In this document: positions 46,584-56,600 of the stretch, one piece after another
Numbering within the stretch: the first letter of the stretch is position 1
Layout of the letters: each line of letters opens with the position of its first letter
Assembly (NCBI GenBank): GCA_021740645.1
Contig: JAIOZL010000020.1
Location: 18,019-82,018 of the forward strand
Length of the DNA: 64,000 bases
From: Bacteroidales bacterium
Lineage (GTDB): Bacteria > Bacteroidota > Bacteroidia > Bacteroidales > JAADJA01
Direction: 5' to 3'
Program-made: the position numbers and the translations under genes
Notes under the pieces: generated by a model
Database searches by the model: none
Told to the model about the DNA's origin: nothing
The model's input: only the letters and a program-made list of their open reading frames with translations

Positions 46584-47540
46584 CTATTCGTTCGTTTTGG
46601 CTGCCTTACGGTTATGTTTGCGTTTAATTAAGTAGGGTGGCTTTTTATTTTGAATGCTGAATATCCTTCCAAGGTATTTTCCTATAATTCCGAGGAAAAA
46701 CAATAATATCCCGGTCGAGAACAGAATTGTAACAATAATGGATGTATATCCCAAAGGTACATTATACACCATTTTTCGATACATAAAAACGATACCTATG
46801 ATAAAGTTGAGGATAGCAAAAAAGAACCCGCCATAAATCATAATTTTTAAGGGTGTGGCTGTGGAATACAAAATAACATTAATGAACAAACGGATCAGTT
46901 TCGGCAGATTATAACCTGATTTGGATTTGTCAGATTTTTGATGGATAACTTCTGTAAACATTATATTGCCGGCATACCAGAGCAACAGTTCATCAATGAA
47001 GATCATGGTGCTTTTATGACTTTTAATCTGTTCGTTTATTTCCCTTGTAAAAAGCCTGAAAGAGGATCCTTTACCCGGAGCCTTAAATAAATGTTTTGTA
47101 TACAATTTAAGCAACCTGCTCCCAAAATTCCTTACCCTTGAGTGTTTTTTGTCCTTATAATAACCATATACCAGGTCGGGTTCTTTATCAGATTTTAAAG
47201 TGTCGATTAACTTTGTAATCTCCTTTGGGGGTGTTTGCAGGTCATCATCAATGGTTATAATATACTGTCCCTTGGCCACATCCATGCCGCAAAAAGTAGC
47301 ATTATGCTGGCCATAATTTTTATTCAATCTAATAATGCTTGTATATTCAGGGTAGGCATTATGGATTTCATTCAGTGTATTCCAGCTTTTATCCTTACTG
47401 CCATCGTCAACAAAAATTACTTCAAAAGACTGATGGAAGGAAATAAAATAATCATAAAGTTGCTTAAATAATTCCTGTAAAGTGTTTTCACTATTATAAA
47501 CCGGTATAACAACAGAATATTCGATGTTTTTTATTTCCAT
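46584..47540 (-). CDS. GT2 glycosyltransferase with C-terminal membrane helices (polyprenyl-phosphate type)
   Basis: From the ATG at 47540, a 318-residue protein. The GT-A domain shows VVIPVYNSENTL, FVDDGSKDKSW and the metal-binding IDDDLQTPPKE. Two C-terminal helices (about 230-255 and 265-290) anchor it. This layout matches dolichol-phosphate mannose synthase/ArnC/GtrB-type enzymes, which charge a polyprenyl phosphate with a sugar. The product would serve as donor for a membrane glycosyltransferase, such as the TMTC-like protein at the head of the same operon. It is the last gene of the minus-strand operon. Confidence 0.9.
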   Translation of the reverse strand: MEIKNIEYSVVIPVYNSENTLQELFKQLYDYFISFHQSFEVIFVDDGSKDKSWNTLNEIHNAYPEYTSIIRLNKNYGQHNATFCGMDVAKGQYIITIDDDLQTPPKEITKLIDTLKSDKEPDLVYGYYKDKKHSRVRNFGSRLLKLYTKHLFKAPGKGSSFRLFTREINEQIKSHKSTMIFIDELLLWYAGNIMFTEVIHQKSDKSKSGYNLPKLIRLFINVILYSTATPLKIMIYGGFFFAILNFIIGIVFMYRKMVYNVPLGYTSIIVTILFSTGILLFFLGIIGKYLGRIFSIQNKKPPYLIKRKHNRKAAKTNE

Positions 47541-47546
47541 AAGCAA

Positions 47547-48296
47547 TTATTGTTTTGCCGGGCCGATGTTGCCTCCAAGTAAAAGATTTGTGCCAGTAAC
47601 CCAACGGGAAGCATCTGATAAAAAATAAATTATAGCGTATGCCACATCCTCAGGTTGTCCGGCACCCAACATTTGGGCTTTTTCTACTTTATCCATCACG
47701 TCCTGGGATACAGTGGCACCAGTGGCCTCCATCATGGCGGTTTTTACATAGCCGGGTGATAAACAATTGGAGCGGATTCCTTTATCGGCAACTTCTACAG
47801 ATAATACTTTTGAATACCCCTCAAGAGCAGCTTTGGTGCTCACATATAAACTTCCCCCGAAAAATGGATGTTGTGTAGTTACAGAAGAAATAAATACAAT
47901 TGAACCTTTAGGGTTAATTTTTTTCTTTTTTAAAAGGCTGGCCACAAGGAGGACAGGGGCATTATAATTCAGGTTAAAATACGAATCAATATGAGAAGGT
48001 TTTATAAATTTAGCTGGCATATGACCGGTGATCCCTGCACAATGCACTATTCCGTCCATGGGTGGGAGCTTCTCAACCAAAGCCGGGATTTCCACAGCTA
48101 ATGAAAGATCAGATAAAAAATATTGATGTCCCGAACCTGTGAGCTTATCAAAGGTGCTTTTTGTCCTAGTTTCATCCCTGCCTGTGATAAATACTGTTGC
48201 GCCATATTCAGATGCGGAAAGTGCAGCTTGCCTTCCTATGCCCGACGATGCACCGGTAATTAAAACATTTTTTCCGCTTAAATTAAAAGCACTCAT
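47547..48296 (-). CDS. SDR-family oxidoreductase (FabG-like)
   Basis: A 249-residue short-chain dehydrogenase. The NAD(P) site is TGASSGIGRQA (residues 14-24), with the catalytic Ser in VFISSVT and the Tyr/Lys in YVSTKAALEGYSK. Length and the C-terminal VTGTNLLLGGNIGP are typical of FabG. Beside a KAS III and an ACP it would reduce a 3-oxoacyl-ACP to 3-hydroxyacyl-ACP. It lies 7 bp from the KAS III gene. Confidence 0.93.
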   Translation of the reverse strand: MSAFNLSGKNVLITGASSGIGRQAALSASEYGATVFITGRDETRTKSTFDKLTGSGHQYFLSDLSLAVEIPALVEKLPPMDGIVHCAGITGHMPAKFIKPSHIDSYFNLNYNAPVLLVASLLKKKKINPKGSIVFISSVTTQHPFFGGSLYVSTKAALEGYSKVLSVEVADKGIRSNCLSPGYVKTAMMEATGATVSQDVMDKVEKAQMLGAGQPEDVAYAIIYFLSDASRWVTGTNLLLGGNIGPAKQ

Positions 48297-48303
48297 TGTG
48301 ATA

Positions 48304-49404
48304 TTAAATCTTATATTTATATTGGTTTGTATTCAGGCCTTTAATATGATCTTCGTAAGTATAAATTTCAGGGCAGACAATATTTTCAGTATGCGTAAGT
48401 ACACTTCCCCAGGAAAGGCCTACTCCAAATCCGGAAAATACGAGTTTGAGTTTTTTGCTACGAAGCTCTTCATTAAGCTCTGTGACCATAGTAACCGGAA
48501 TAGTGGCTGTGCTGGTATTTCCATAGGAGGGGAGGGACATTGGAAATTTTTCTTTTGCACCCTTTACTTTCATTCGAATGGTGTTATTCATTAACTTATT
48601 AGCCTGGTGCAATACAAAATAATCAATATGGTCTACATCTTCTTCTAAAAAGGCTAAAAGCTCTTTAATATTTGGGGCTACTTCTCTTAAAGAAAAATTA
48701 AATACTTCGATCCCATTGAGCACCACATGCAGGTCATGCCTCATTATTCCTTTTCCAAACTTTTTGTATTCGAAGGATCGTTTATTGCCTTTGTTTCTCA
48801 CGCCTCCGGCAGGCACAATAATGGCATCAAATCCCGAACCATCAGTTTGAAGGTTGTACCATGTTGGGGGTTCATTTTCCGAAAATTCAATGGCGGTAGC
48901 CGAGCCTGCATCACCAAAGAGTGGATATGTACTTTTGTCACGATACGAGCCAATGGAAGATATTTCACCCATTAAAAGTAAACCTTTTTTAATCCCCCCT
49001 GAACTCATCATACTGTTGATTACCGACAAACCATAAACAAAAGCCGTACAACCCAAACCAATATCAAAAGCTATGCATTTTTTTGATAACCCTAGTCGAT
49101 CCTGCAATATTGCCGATGTATGAGGAAGCATATAATCTCTCGACTGGGAAATGAAGATGAGAAGTTCAATCTCGTTTTTATCCCACCTTAGCTCTGAAAT
49201 TAATTTCTCCGCAGCCACATAGCATAAATCTGAAGAGGTTGTCCCCCTGGTTACGATTCGCTTTTTTTCTACACCTGTAGTTTTAATAAGAAGGTTACGC
49301 TCCTTTTCAGAAATCCAGCTATAATCATGGTTGGAGACTTCTTTTTGAGGAACACAGGCCGCCATGCCTGCGATTCTTGTATTTTGCGTAGAAAAAATGG
49401 CCAT
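48304..49404 (-). CDS. 3-oxoacyl-ACP synthase III family protein (second KAS III)
   Basis: A 366-residue KAS III. The triad is complete: Cys119 in IGLGCTAFVYG, His in FVLHQANKLM and Asn in YGNTSTATIP. It is distinct from the FabH-like protein at 4.1 kb. Its ATG overlaps the ACP stop by one base (TGATG), indicating translational coupling. With the ACP and SDR it should build a short 3-oxo then 3-hydroxy acyl group, probably C4, for transfer to an amino sugar. That product is an inference from gene order. Confidence 0.92.
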   Translation of the reverse strand: MAIFSTQNTRIAGMAACVPQKEVSNHDYSWISEKERNLLIKTTGVEKKRIVTRGTTSSDLCYVAAEKLISELRWDKNEIELLIFISQSRDYMLPHTSAILQDRLGLSKKCIAFDIGLGCTAFVYGLSVINSMMSSGGIKKGLLLMGEISSIGSYRDKSTYPLFGDAGSATAIEFSENEPPTWYNLQTDGSGFDAIIVPAGGVRNKGNKRSFEYKKFGKGIMRHDLHVVLNGIEVFNFSLREVAPNIKELLAFLEEDVDHIDYFVLHQANKLMNNTIRMKVKGAKEKFPMSLPSYGNTSTATIPVTMVTELNEELRSKKLKLVFSGFGVGLSWGSVLTHTENIVCPEIYTYEDHIKGLNTNQYKYKI

Positions 49405-49640
49405 CAGGCTGCTACCTTACTTTTTATGGTTTGGAAAAGGTCAGAAACTTTTTCAGCACTTTGCAATTCTTTGGCGTTTAAAGTTACATCGTATTCTGAA
49501 TCGATAAGGGTGATCAATATCAAGGCATTGATTGAATTCCACTCAAGTATATCCTTAAATTTTGAATCAGCATTAACTGTTCCTTCTTCCAGGTCCTCAA
49601 ATTCCTCTTCAATACGTTCAATAAAATCTTCTATGCGCAT
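49404..49640 (-). CDS. acyl carrier protein
   Basis: A 78-residue acidic protein of ACP length. The phosphopantetheine Ser is Ser36 in EWNSINAL, where the usual sequence is DSL; the Asp-to-Asn change before Ser marks it as a specialised ACP. Three helices and the C-terminal TIKSKVAA fit the fold. It is translationally coupled to the KAS III gene and would carry its product. Confidence 0.93.
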   Translation of the reverse strand: MRIEDFIERIEEEFEDLEEGTVNADSKFKDILEWNSINALILITLIDSEYDVTLNAKELQSAEKVSDLFQTIKSKVAA

Positions 49641-49750
49641 AGTTAATGTTTTTAATTAGCAAAAATAGACTTTTAAATTTATGTTTTAATTTCAAATTAT
49701 CATTCTAGCTTACTGAAACCATTAGTATCATTGGTTAAATCCTTTAATAT

Positions 49751-51496
49751 TTATTTTAGCATCTCCTGGTATTTATCCAGAATAAATTTCCGCTTTACTT
49801 TCATAAAAGAGGATAATTCCCCACCTTCGGCCGTCCATGTATCACTTACCAAAACTATTTTATTAATGTTTTCAGTAGCAATAATAGCATCATTATATTT
49901 TTCAACTTCTTTATTAAACAGATCAATAACCGGTTTTGATTTATTAAGTTCATGCCGTGAAGAAAATTGGATGTTATTTGTATTTGCCCATGGCTCAAGT
50001 TGGTCATAGTCAGGGGCAATTATACCAATAAGTTGAGTGTCATTTTCTCCTGAAATAACCGCATGCTTAATATATACTGATTTTTTTAATTTATTTTCAA
50101 TGATCCCGGGAATGACATATTCTCCCGACGCGGTTTTAAATACCTCTTTCTTTCTCCCGGTTATTTTAATATAACCCTCTTCATCAATGATGCCAATATC
50201 GCCGGTGTGAAAGAAACCGTTTGTATCAATTGTCTCAGCTGTCAATTCTTTGTCGTTAAAGTATCCCTGCATAATGTTCGGACCCTTACAGAGAATCTCT
50301 TTATCTTCGGCCAGTATTACCTCCATATCTTTATAAGCTTTACCCGTGGTACCGAATTTTACATGATGTGGAGTGTTCACAGATATTAAAGCGCATGACT
50401 CGGTCATCCCATAAATTTCAAAAACTGGAACTTTTATAGCCCAGAAGAATTTTAAAAGATGAAGGGATATTGCTGCACCTCCACAAATTATAATTTTAAG
50501 GCCCCCGCCAATTTGATTGCGCCACTTCCTGTAGAAATATTTATCAGCAAGGCTGAATAATAACCGGTCCCATAACGACATCGTGGTATTGGGGTCAAAA
50601 TTTTGGGTTAGCGAAAAAGCGCTGTCAAATAGCCTGGCTTTAAGCCAGCTTCCGGATGGCCTGGATAAATTGATTTGGGTGTAAATTTTTTCGAGGTACA
50701 AAGGGACTAAAGCAGTTACATTTGGTTTGGTTTCCCTGAATATTTCAGTAATATCCTGGCCAGGCTCACCATAATAAACCGGCAGACCAAGGAATTGATA
50801 TACATAATTATTTTTTCGTCCTGCTATATGGCTCAGAGGTATAATGGAAAGTGCTTTATAATCCGGTTGAATGGGTAGCACTTTTGAAAAGATGGCAGGC
50901 ATCGAAGCCAGGTTAGCATGACTTAACATGACTCCTTTAGGCTTGTTTGAGGTACCTGAAGTGTATAAGATAACAGCAGTATCTTCAGGTTTTATGCTTT
51001 CAGTAATTTTTTTTAAGAGGGTGTTGTCTGTGTTTTGTTTGCCTAAATCAATAACATCTGAAAAATGATTTGCTCCTTTAATCTCAGCAAACGTAAATAC
51101 ATTCGCTTTGGAACCCGTTTCCATGATTATTTTTGAAACTTTGGTTAGCACGTACTTGCTGGAGACAAATATGATTTTTGGTTGTGTTTCTTTAAAAATG
51201 TGCTCAATCTCAGCATCCGATGCTGTAAGTGGTATAGGCACATGAATAGCACCAGCCATTTGAATCCCAAAATCAACAAAGTTCCATTCCGGGCGGTCGT
51301 TGGTTATACTGGCGATGCAATCCCCTTTTATTATTCCACTATCATGCAGGCCTAAACATATATTTTCTACGTGGAATTTGTAATCCTCCCAGGTATATTC
51401 TATCCACTTTCCTCTTTTTTTATGGGCAAAACAAGTTTTCGGCCCAATGGTAGCATCCTTTTGGGTAAGAATATCAAATCCTCTCACTAATTCCAT
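49751..51496 (-). CDS. AMP-forming acyl-CoA/acyl-ACP synthetase
   Basis: A 581-residue adenylate-forming enzyme. The core motifs are ILYTSGTSNKPKGVMLSH, EIYGMTESCALI, HTGDIGIIDEEGYIKITGRKKE (in outline), and a C-terminal Lys-containing domain. The nearest functional groups are long-chain acyl-CoA synthetases and acyl-ACP synthetases. In this operon it could charge either CoA or the ACP encoded next to it. There are 110 bp between it and the ACP gene and 14 bp to the TMTC-like gene upstream. Confidence 0.9.
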   Translation of the reverse strand: MELVRGFDILTQKDATIGPKTCFAHKKRGKWIEYTWEDYKFHVENICLGLHDSGIIKGDCIASITNDRPEWNFVDFGIQMAGAIHVPIPLTASDAEIEHIFKETQPKIIFVSSKYVLTKVSKIIMETGSKANVFTFAEIKGANHFSDVIDLGKQNTDNTLLKKITESIKPEDTAVILYTSGTSNKPKGVMLSHANLASMPAIFSKVLPIQPDYKALSIIPLSHIAGRKNNYVYQFLGLPVYYGEPGQDITEIFRETKPNVTALVPLYLEKIYTQINLSRPSGSWLKARLFDSAFSLTQNFDPNTTMSLWDRLLFSLADKYFYRKWRNQIGGGLKIIICGGAAISLHLLKFFWAIKVPVFEIYGMTESCALISVNTPHHVKFGTTGKAYKDMEVILAEDKEILCKGPNIMQGYFNDKELTAETIDTNGFFHTGDIGIIDEEGYIKITGRKKEVFKTASGEYVIPGIIENKLKKSVYIKHAVISGENDTQLIGIIAPDYDQLEPWANTNNIQFSSRHELNKSKPVIDLFNKEVEKYNDAIIATENINKIVLVSDTWTAEGGELSSFMKVKRKFILDKYQEMLK

Positions 51497-51510
51497 TCCA
51501 GAGCGTATTA

Positions 51511-53529
51511 TTAGTTATTAGGTAACTTATTTGAACGAGCCTTTGCTGCAAGATTTTTAAAGTATTGTGACTTAGTTAAGTCATTTTTCATCTGATAATA
51601 GTTGCTTAACCTGTCGCACAATTTAATATTATCAGGATTTAAATTAATTGCAGCTTCCCAATGCTTAACAGCAATTAGGGTGTCGTGTTGCATCATGGCA
51701 AAGTTCCCCGCATTAATATCGGCAAGGTCACTCTTCTCATCTAAAGTTTTAATTTTATCATTAAAATAGAGAGCGGAGTCATATTGAGCCATTTCTGCAT
51801 ATTCCCTGGCTAACCTATAAATGGTTTCGGTGTTCGTGGTATCCGTTTGGTATGCTTTTAACAAGCATCTGCTCGATTTCTGATACTCTTTTGAATTGGT
51901 ATAAAGCCTGGCCAGGTTGTAGTAATATTTTACTTTTTTGGGTCTTAATTCAATGGCTTTTTCGAGGCAAAAGATGGCTTCCTTTTTCTTCCCCATGAAA
52001 TTAATATAAACTGTGGCCAGGTTATTCCAGACTACATGGTAATCGGGATATAATTCCAGGGCTCTTTTGTAGTGTTTTACAGCTAGGTTTATTTTTTCCG
52101 GTTTTTCCGTATTAGAATAAAGACCCTTTTCCAGGTTCTCTTTAATTTTTTGAGCATAAAGAACGTTGGCTTTCACCGAATTGTCGAGATATTTGATGTC
52201 ATTTTCATAAAGACTCATGTGGTCTTTCCATACGGTATTTCTATTTATCGTCAGCGCGGAGTATGGGATTAAGAGAATAATAACAGCTATTACAGGTTTA
52301 TTTAACTTTGAGGAAGCAGCATCCTGCAATAGTGGATTAATCTTTAGCAATTTAAAGATTAAGATGATCACCATAATGGAAAATGCTATAGAGGGTGTAA
52401 GTAAAAAACGTTCAGCCACGATTCCCATTGCAGGCCTTACAATATTCATAAACATGGCAATAGAGACCAAATAAAATAGAATGGCAAAGGGAAGGATCGT
52501 CTTTGTTTTGATTTTTACGACACTATAAATAAAAATCCCGCCATGAAACAAAATTGAAAGAATGACCCATGGATTTGAAAGTTTTACGATGGGAATCATA
52601 TTATATCCATAGTAAAACAAAAGAGGAAAGGGGTAAACCAGTTTCTTTAGATAAAATCCTAAGATATAAAACCCTGTAGTTGTCCGGGTCCAGATATCTT
52701 CGTATCGGATATTATTTTCGAAAAATCTCCTTGGTCGGAAGCTTGGGGGTAGATAGAGTTGAGGGCCAAATCTGACCACAATCAACACCAATAGTAATAA
52801 ACTGGTAAGAAATACTAATTTGCCAGGTTTTATAGTAGTGAAAAAGTACAGTGTGAGCGGAATCAGTAGCAGGTAGGGGATATTTGTTTGTTTGGAAAGT
52901 CCGGCAAAAAGGAAGGAAAATATTCCCAGACCAATGTAGACCCATTTTTTTGTGTCAATATGTTTGATAAAAAACAACAGTGTGGCAAGTGATCCTGCCA
53001 GGCATAATAATTCGTCCCTGTTCTTTAAGCTGGCAACTATTTCGGTATGTACAGGATGAGCTGCAAAAACAAGAATAATCAGAAGAGGTAAATAGGGGTG
53101 GTATGGTGTAAAAATTCTTTTAAGAACAAGGAAAAGTAAAATACAACATAACGCATAAAGTAATATGTTAACCAAATGACTCATAAATGGATTGGTCCCC
53201 CATAAACTTTGTTCCAAAGCAAATGTTGCTTTTACCACAGGACGATAACCATAAGTAAATTCCCCTTCGGTTTCACTATAGCGGCTTATAAATATTTTTG
53301 GAATAGCTCCGATTCCTTCCAGAATCAGGGGGTTGTCAATAGCTACCAAATGGTCATCCATTGAATATTTGTTATTCAGGGTATTGCCATAAAGTACAAA
53401 AACATATAAAAAAATTAAGGTGAACGGATTTAGCAGATAATGTTTGAAATTATATATGCTTCCACTTGATTTTCCAATTTCCCTGGCTATCTTTTTCTTA
53501 CCCATAATCAAAAAGTTTACCCGTGACAT
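51511..53529 (-). CDS. TMTC-like membrane glycosyltransferase with TPR repeats
   Basis: A 672-residue protein. The first 450 residues hold about 10-11 membrane helices. The first luminal/periplasmic loop has the acidic pair Asp58-Asp59 in YSMDDHLV, and the next region shows FAAHPVHTEIVASLKNRDELL (in outline), which closely recalls the DUF1736/TMTC family. In animals, TMTC proteins are O-mannosyltransferases using dolichol-phosphate mannose. The C-terminal 200 residues are TPR repeats (NLAVKHYKRALELYPDY, AIFCLEKAIELRPKKVKYY). It is the first gene of the operon that ends with a polyprenyl-type GT2. A second ATG at 53505 is an alternative start. Confidence 0.87.
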   Translation of the reverse strand: MSRVNFLIMGKKKIAREIGKSSGSIYNFKHYLLNPFTLIFLYVFVLYGNTLNNKYSMDDHLVAIDNPLILEGIGAIPKIFISRYSETEGEFTYGYRPVVKATFALEQSLWGTNPFMSHLVNILLYALCCILLFLVLKRIFTPYHPYLPLLIILVFAAHPVHTEIVASLKNRDELLCLAGSLATLLFFIKHIDTKKWVYIGLGIFSFLFAGLSKQTNIPYLLLIPLTLYFFTTIKPGKLVFLTSLLLLVLIVVRFGPQLYLPPSFRPRRFFENNIRYEDIWTRTTTGFYILGFYLKKLVYPFPLLFYYGYNMIPIVKLSNPWVILSILFHGGIFIYSVVKIKTKTILPFAILFYLVSIAMFMNIVRPAMGIVAERFLLTPSIAFSIMVIILIFKLLKINPLLQDAASSKLNKPVIAVIILLIPYSALTINRNTVWKDHMSLYENDIKYLDNSVKANVLYAQKIKENLEKGLYSNTEKPEKINLAVKHYKRALELYPDYHVVWNNLATVYINFMGKKKEAIFCLEKAIELRPKKVKYYYNLARLYTNSKEYQKSSRCLLKAYQTDTTNTETIYRLAREYAEMAQYDSALYFNDKIKTLDEKSDLADINAGNFAMMQHDTLIAVKHWEAAINLNPDNIKLCDRLSNYYQMKNDLTKSQYFKNLAAKARSNKLPNN

Positions 53530-53661
53530 TTTACAGGCCAGGCAAAAGTATAAAAATTGGTAATTGATATGAAATTATGCACATACTTAAGTGATTTGAA
53601 GCATAATCTTTTTTATTTTAATTATTTAACTTATTTTTACGCCTAACCAAATTGTCCTTTA

Positions 53662-56600
53662 ATGAGGAGAGAGGTACCTTTTGTTAGCATTGTTACTAAT
53701 TCAGTAAAGCAACAGAATTTTATAAAAGACCTTTTTTATAAAAATGGATCAGATATTAGTTATAAATTCCATCTGAGTTTTATTGTAACCAGGTCGGTTC
53801 AAAAGGTTATTTCCTCTGATTTACTTGCTATTTACCTTGGAGCAAACTCTAATGCTTCACATCCCTTCATAAAATCTTTATTTAAAAGTAAAGTAGATAA
53901 ATTAACTCCGGTTTTACTTCTTGCACATCGGTTCGACGCTGATCTTATCAATACATTGGATAAGGAATTTCCAATGATCGACTTTATTTCCTTAACTGCA
54001 TCTACGGAGAATTTGATCTTCAAAATCCAGAAAATGTTGAATACAAGCACACTGCTTGCTAAAAGTATTAACATAAGCACATCCAAGGAAAATAATCGAA
54101 ATATAAAATATCCGGGTTCTTATGCTCTGGGAACTGAAAGTGATATACATAGTTTGCTCACTATCAGAACACGGCAATTAGTTTCTGAGATTTGTGATAA
54201 TATCCGTTTAAAGGTCAGCAAGAATAGCAGTAATCCAGAATTAAATATGAACGGCCAGTTTATTTCATCTTTGCTCAAAACAATTCCTAATCCCATATAT
54301 TTTAAAAATCAGGATGGGTGTTATGTGGGTTGCAACAGGGCATTCGAAAACCTGGTTGGTTTAACTAATAATGAAATTATTGGTAAAACTGCAAATGATT
54401 TCCTTTTGCCTGCAGTTGCCCGGAAAATTGTAAAACAGGATAAAATAATTTTAAAGGAAAATTCCCAGAGTTACGAAGAATTTAATGCTTCTTTTCAAAA
54501 TGGTAAAAATATCGATGTGGTATTGTACCGCAATGTTTTTACCCTTGACGAAAAGAAAAATAACAAAGGACTGTTTGGGATAATCATTGATATAAGCCCG
54601 CAACGGCAGGCAGAGAAGTTTATTCAAATCCAGCATGATATTGACTTTCACTCCTGGTCGAAAGGCAATCTGAAAAACTCGATGCAATATATCCTGAATA
54701 AATTAAAAGATATTGATTGGCTTGATGGGGGAGGAATTTATCTTTTTAACAGGGAAAAGACTGTGCTAAGCCTGATTTGTCATTCTGGTTTATCCAAGCA
54801 ATTTATTGAGAACACATCAATATTTACAGAAGAAGCCGCTCAGGTGAGTTTTATCCGGAAAAAAGAATCCTATTTCGGAAATTTTGCTGAATTAATGCAA
54901 TTTATTAAATACGAAGATAATAGTGAAGGAATAGGAGCAATAACGGTACTTCCACTGATTAATGGAGATGAAGTAATTGGATCGATTAACCTTTTTTCAA
55001 AAAACTATGATCAAGTGCCTGAAAACGACAGGATAGCTCTCAGATCGATAGCAGCTAAAATCGCTATAATTGTGGCTTATATGAAAGCACGGGATGAAAT
55101 TGAGCAGGCAAAACAACTACTTGAATCAAAAGTTGAACAAAGAACAAAAGAGCTGGCAGAAGTAAACAAAAACCTTTTACAGGAAATTGCTTATCATAAA
55201 AGGACAAAAAACAGCCTGAATTATTCTGAAAATTTATACCGGACAATTTTTGATAATGCCCAGGACGGTATTGCATTATTTGAGGCAGAGTCACTTCGGA
55301 TAATTGATTGTAATCCTCAAGTATATAGGGATTTGGAATACCCTAAAGAAGAGTTTTTAAAATTGAAATATAAAGATTTTACGGTTTATGATGCCCACCA
55401 GAATGAATTTGTATTCCAAAATTTAATTCTTAAAAATAGAAAATTTTCAGGGGAAGTTAAATTTAAAACAAGGTCGAACCGGATTAAATATAAAATTGTA
55501 AATGCCAATCTTATTGAAATATATGAGAAAAATTACATTCTGGCAATTATTCATGATGTAACACGATTATACCTGGCAAAATTTGAATTAAAACAAAAAG
55601 ATGAAAAGATCAAAGCCTTGCAGGAAAATGTTTCTGTAGGTCTTTTCAGAATAAACCCCAAAGGATTATTTATTTATGCCAATTCTTACATAGCCGAAAT
55701 GTTGGGTGAAGCAAGCAAGGAAATTATAATGGGCAGCAACTTACTGGATTACGTAAGCAATCGGGAAATCATTAAGAAGGTCATAAAGGAGATGAATAAA
55801 AATGGGGAAATCAATAATTACGAACTTGAAATTAAACGCCAGGATAATTCCAACATATGGGCCAGTTTAAATGTAAAGGGGATAGAAGATGAATATGGCC
55901 GGTTAAATTATTATGATGGATACATAGAGGATATTACCGAGATCAAAATTATCCAAACAAAGCTTCAAAAAGCCAATAAAGAAATCAGGATCATTAATAA
56001 AGATCTGAAAAGTAAAATTCAAAAGGCAGTTTTAAAGGAAAAGAAACAACAAGCTGTTATAGTCCAGAAGTCAAAACTTGAATCCCTTGGTGAACTCGCA
56101 GCAGGAATTGCCCATGAAATAAATCAGCCTTTAGGGATCATGTCCTTAACTTTTGAGAATCTTCAGGCACGTTTAAATTCAGGCAATTTTGACTCAAAGT
56201 ATGTGGACAGGAAACTCAATTCCATATTTGCAAACATTAACAGGATTCGGGATATTATTGACCATATCCGAATTTTCTCGAGAGACCAGGGCTCAGTCAT
56301 GATGCAAAAAGTTAACATCAATGAGGTGATTTTTAATATCCTGAAGCTTATCAATACGCAGTACAAGAATAACAATATTTATATTGAACTTAACCTGGAT
56401 GATAATATTGGATTCACTGTTGGGAGTAAGCTAAAGCTTGAACAAGTCTTGTTAAACCTGTTATCCAATGCCAAGCATGCGTTGGAGGCACATGAAATGG
56501 AGAACGGTTTTGATGGTTTAAAAAAGAAAATTAAAATTACCACGGAATTGAATAAAAACAGGATTTACCTGGGGGTAGAAGATAATGGAACAGGAATGGA

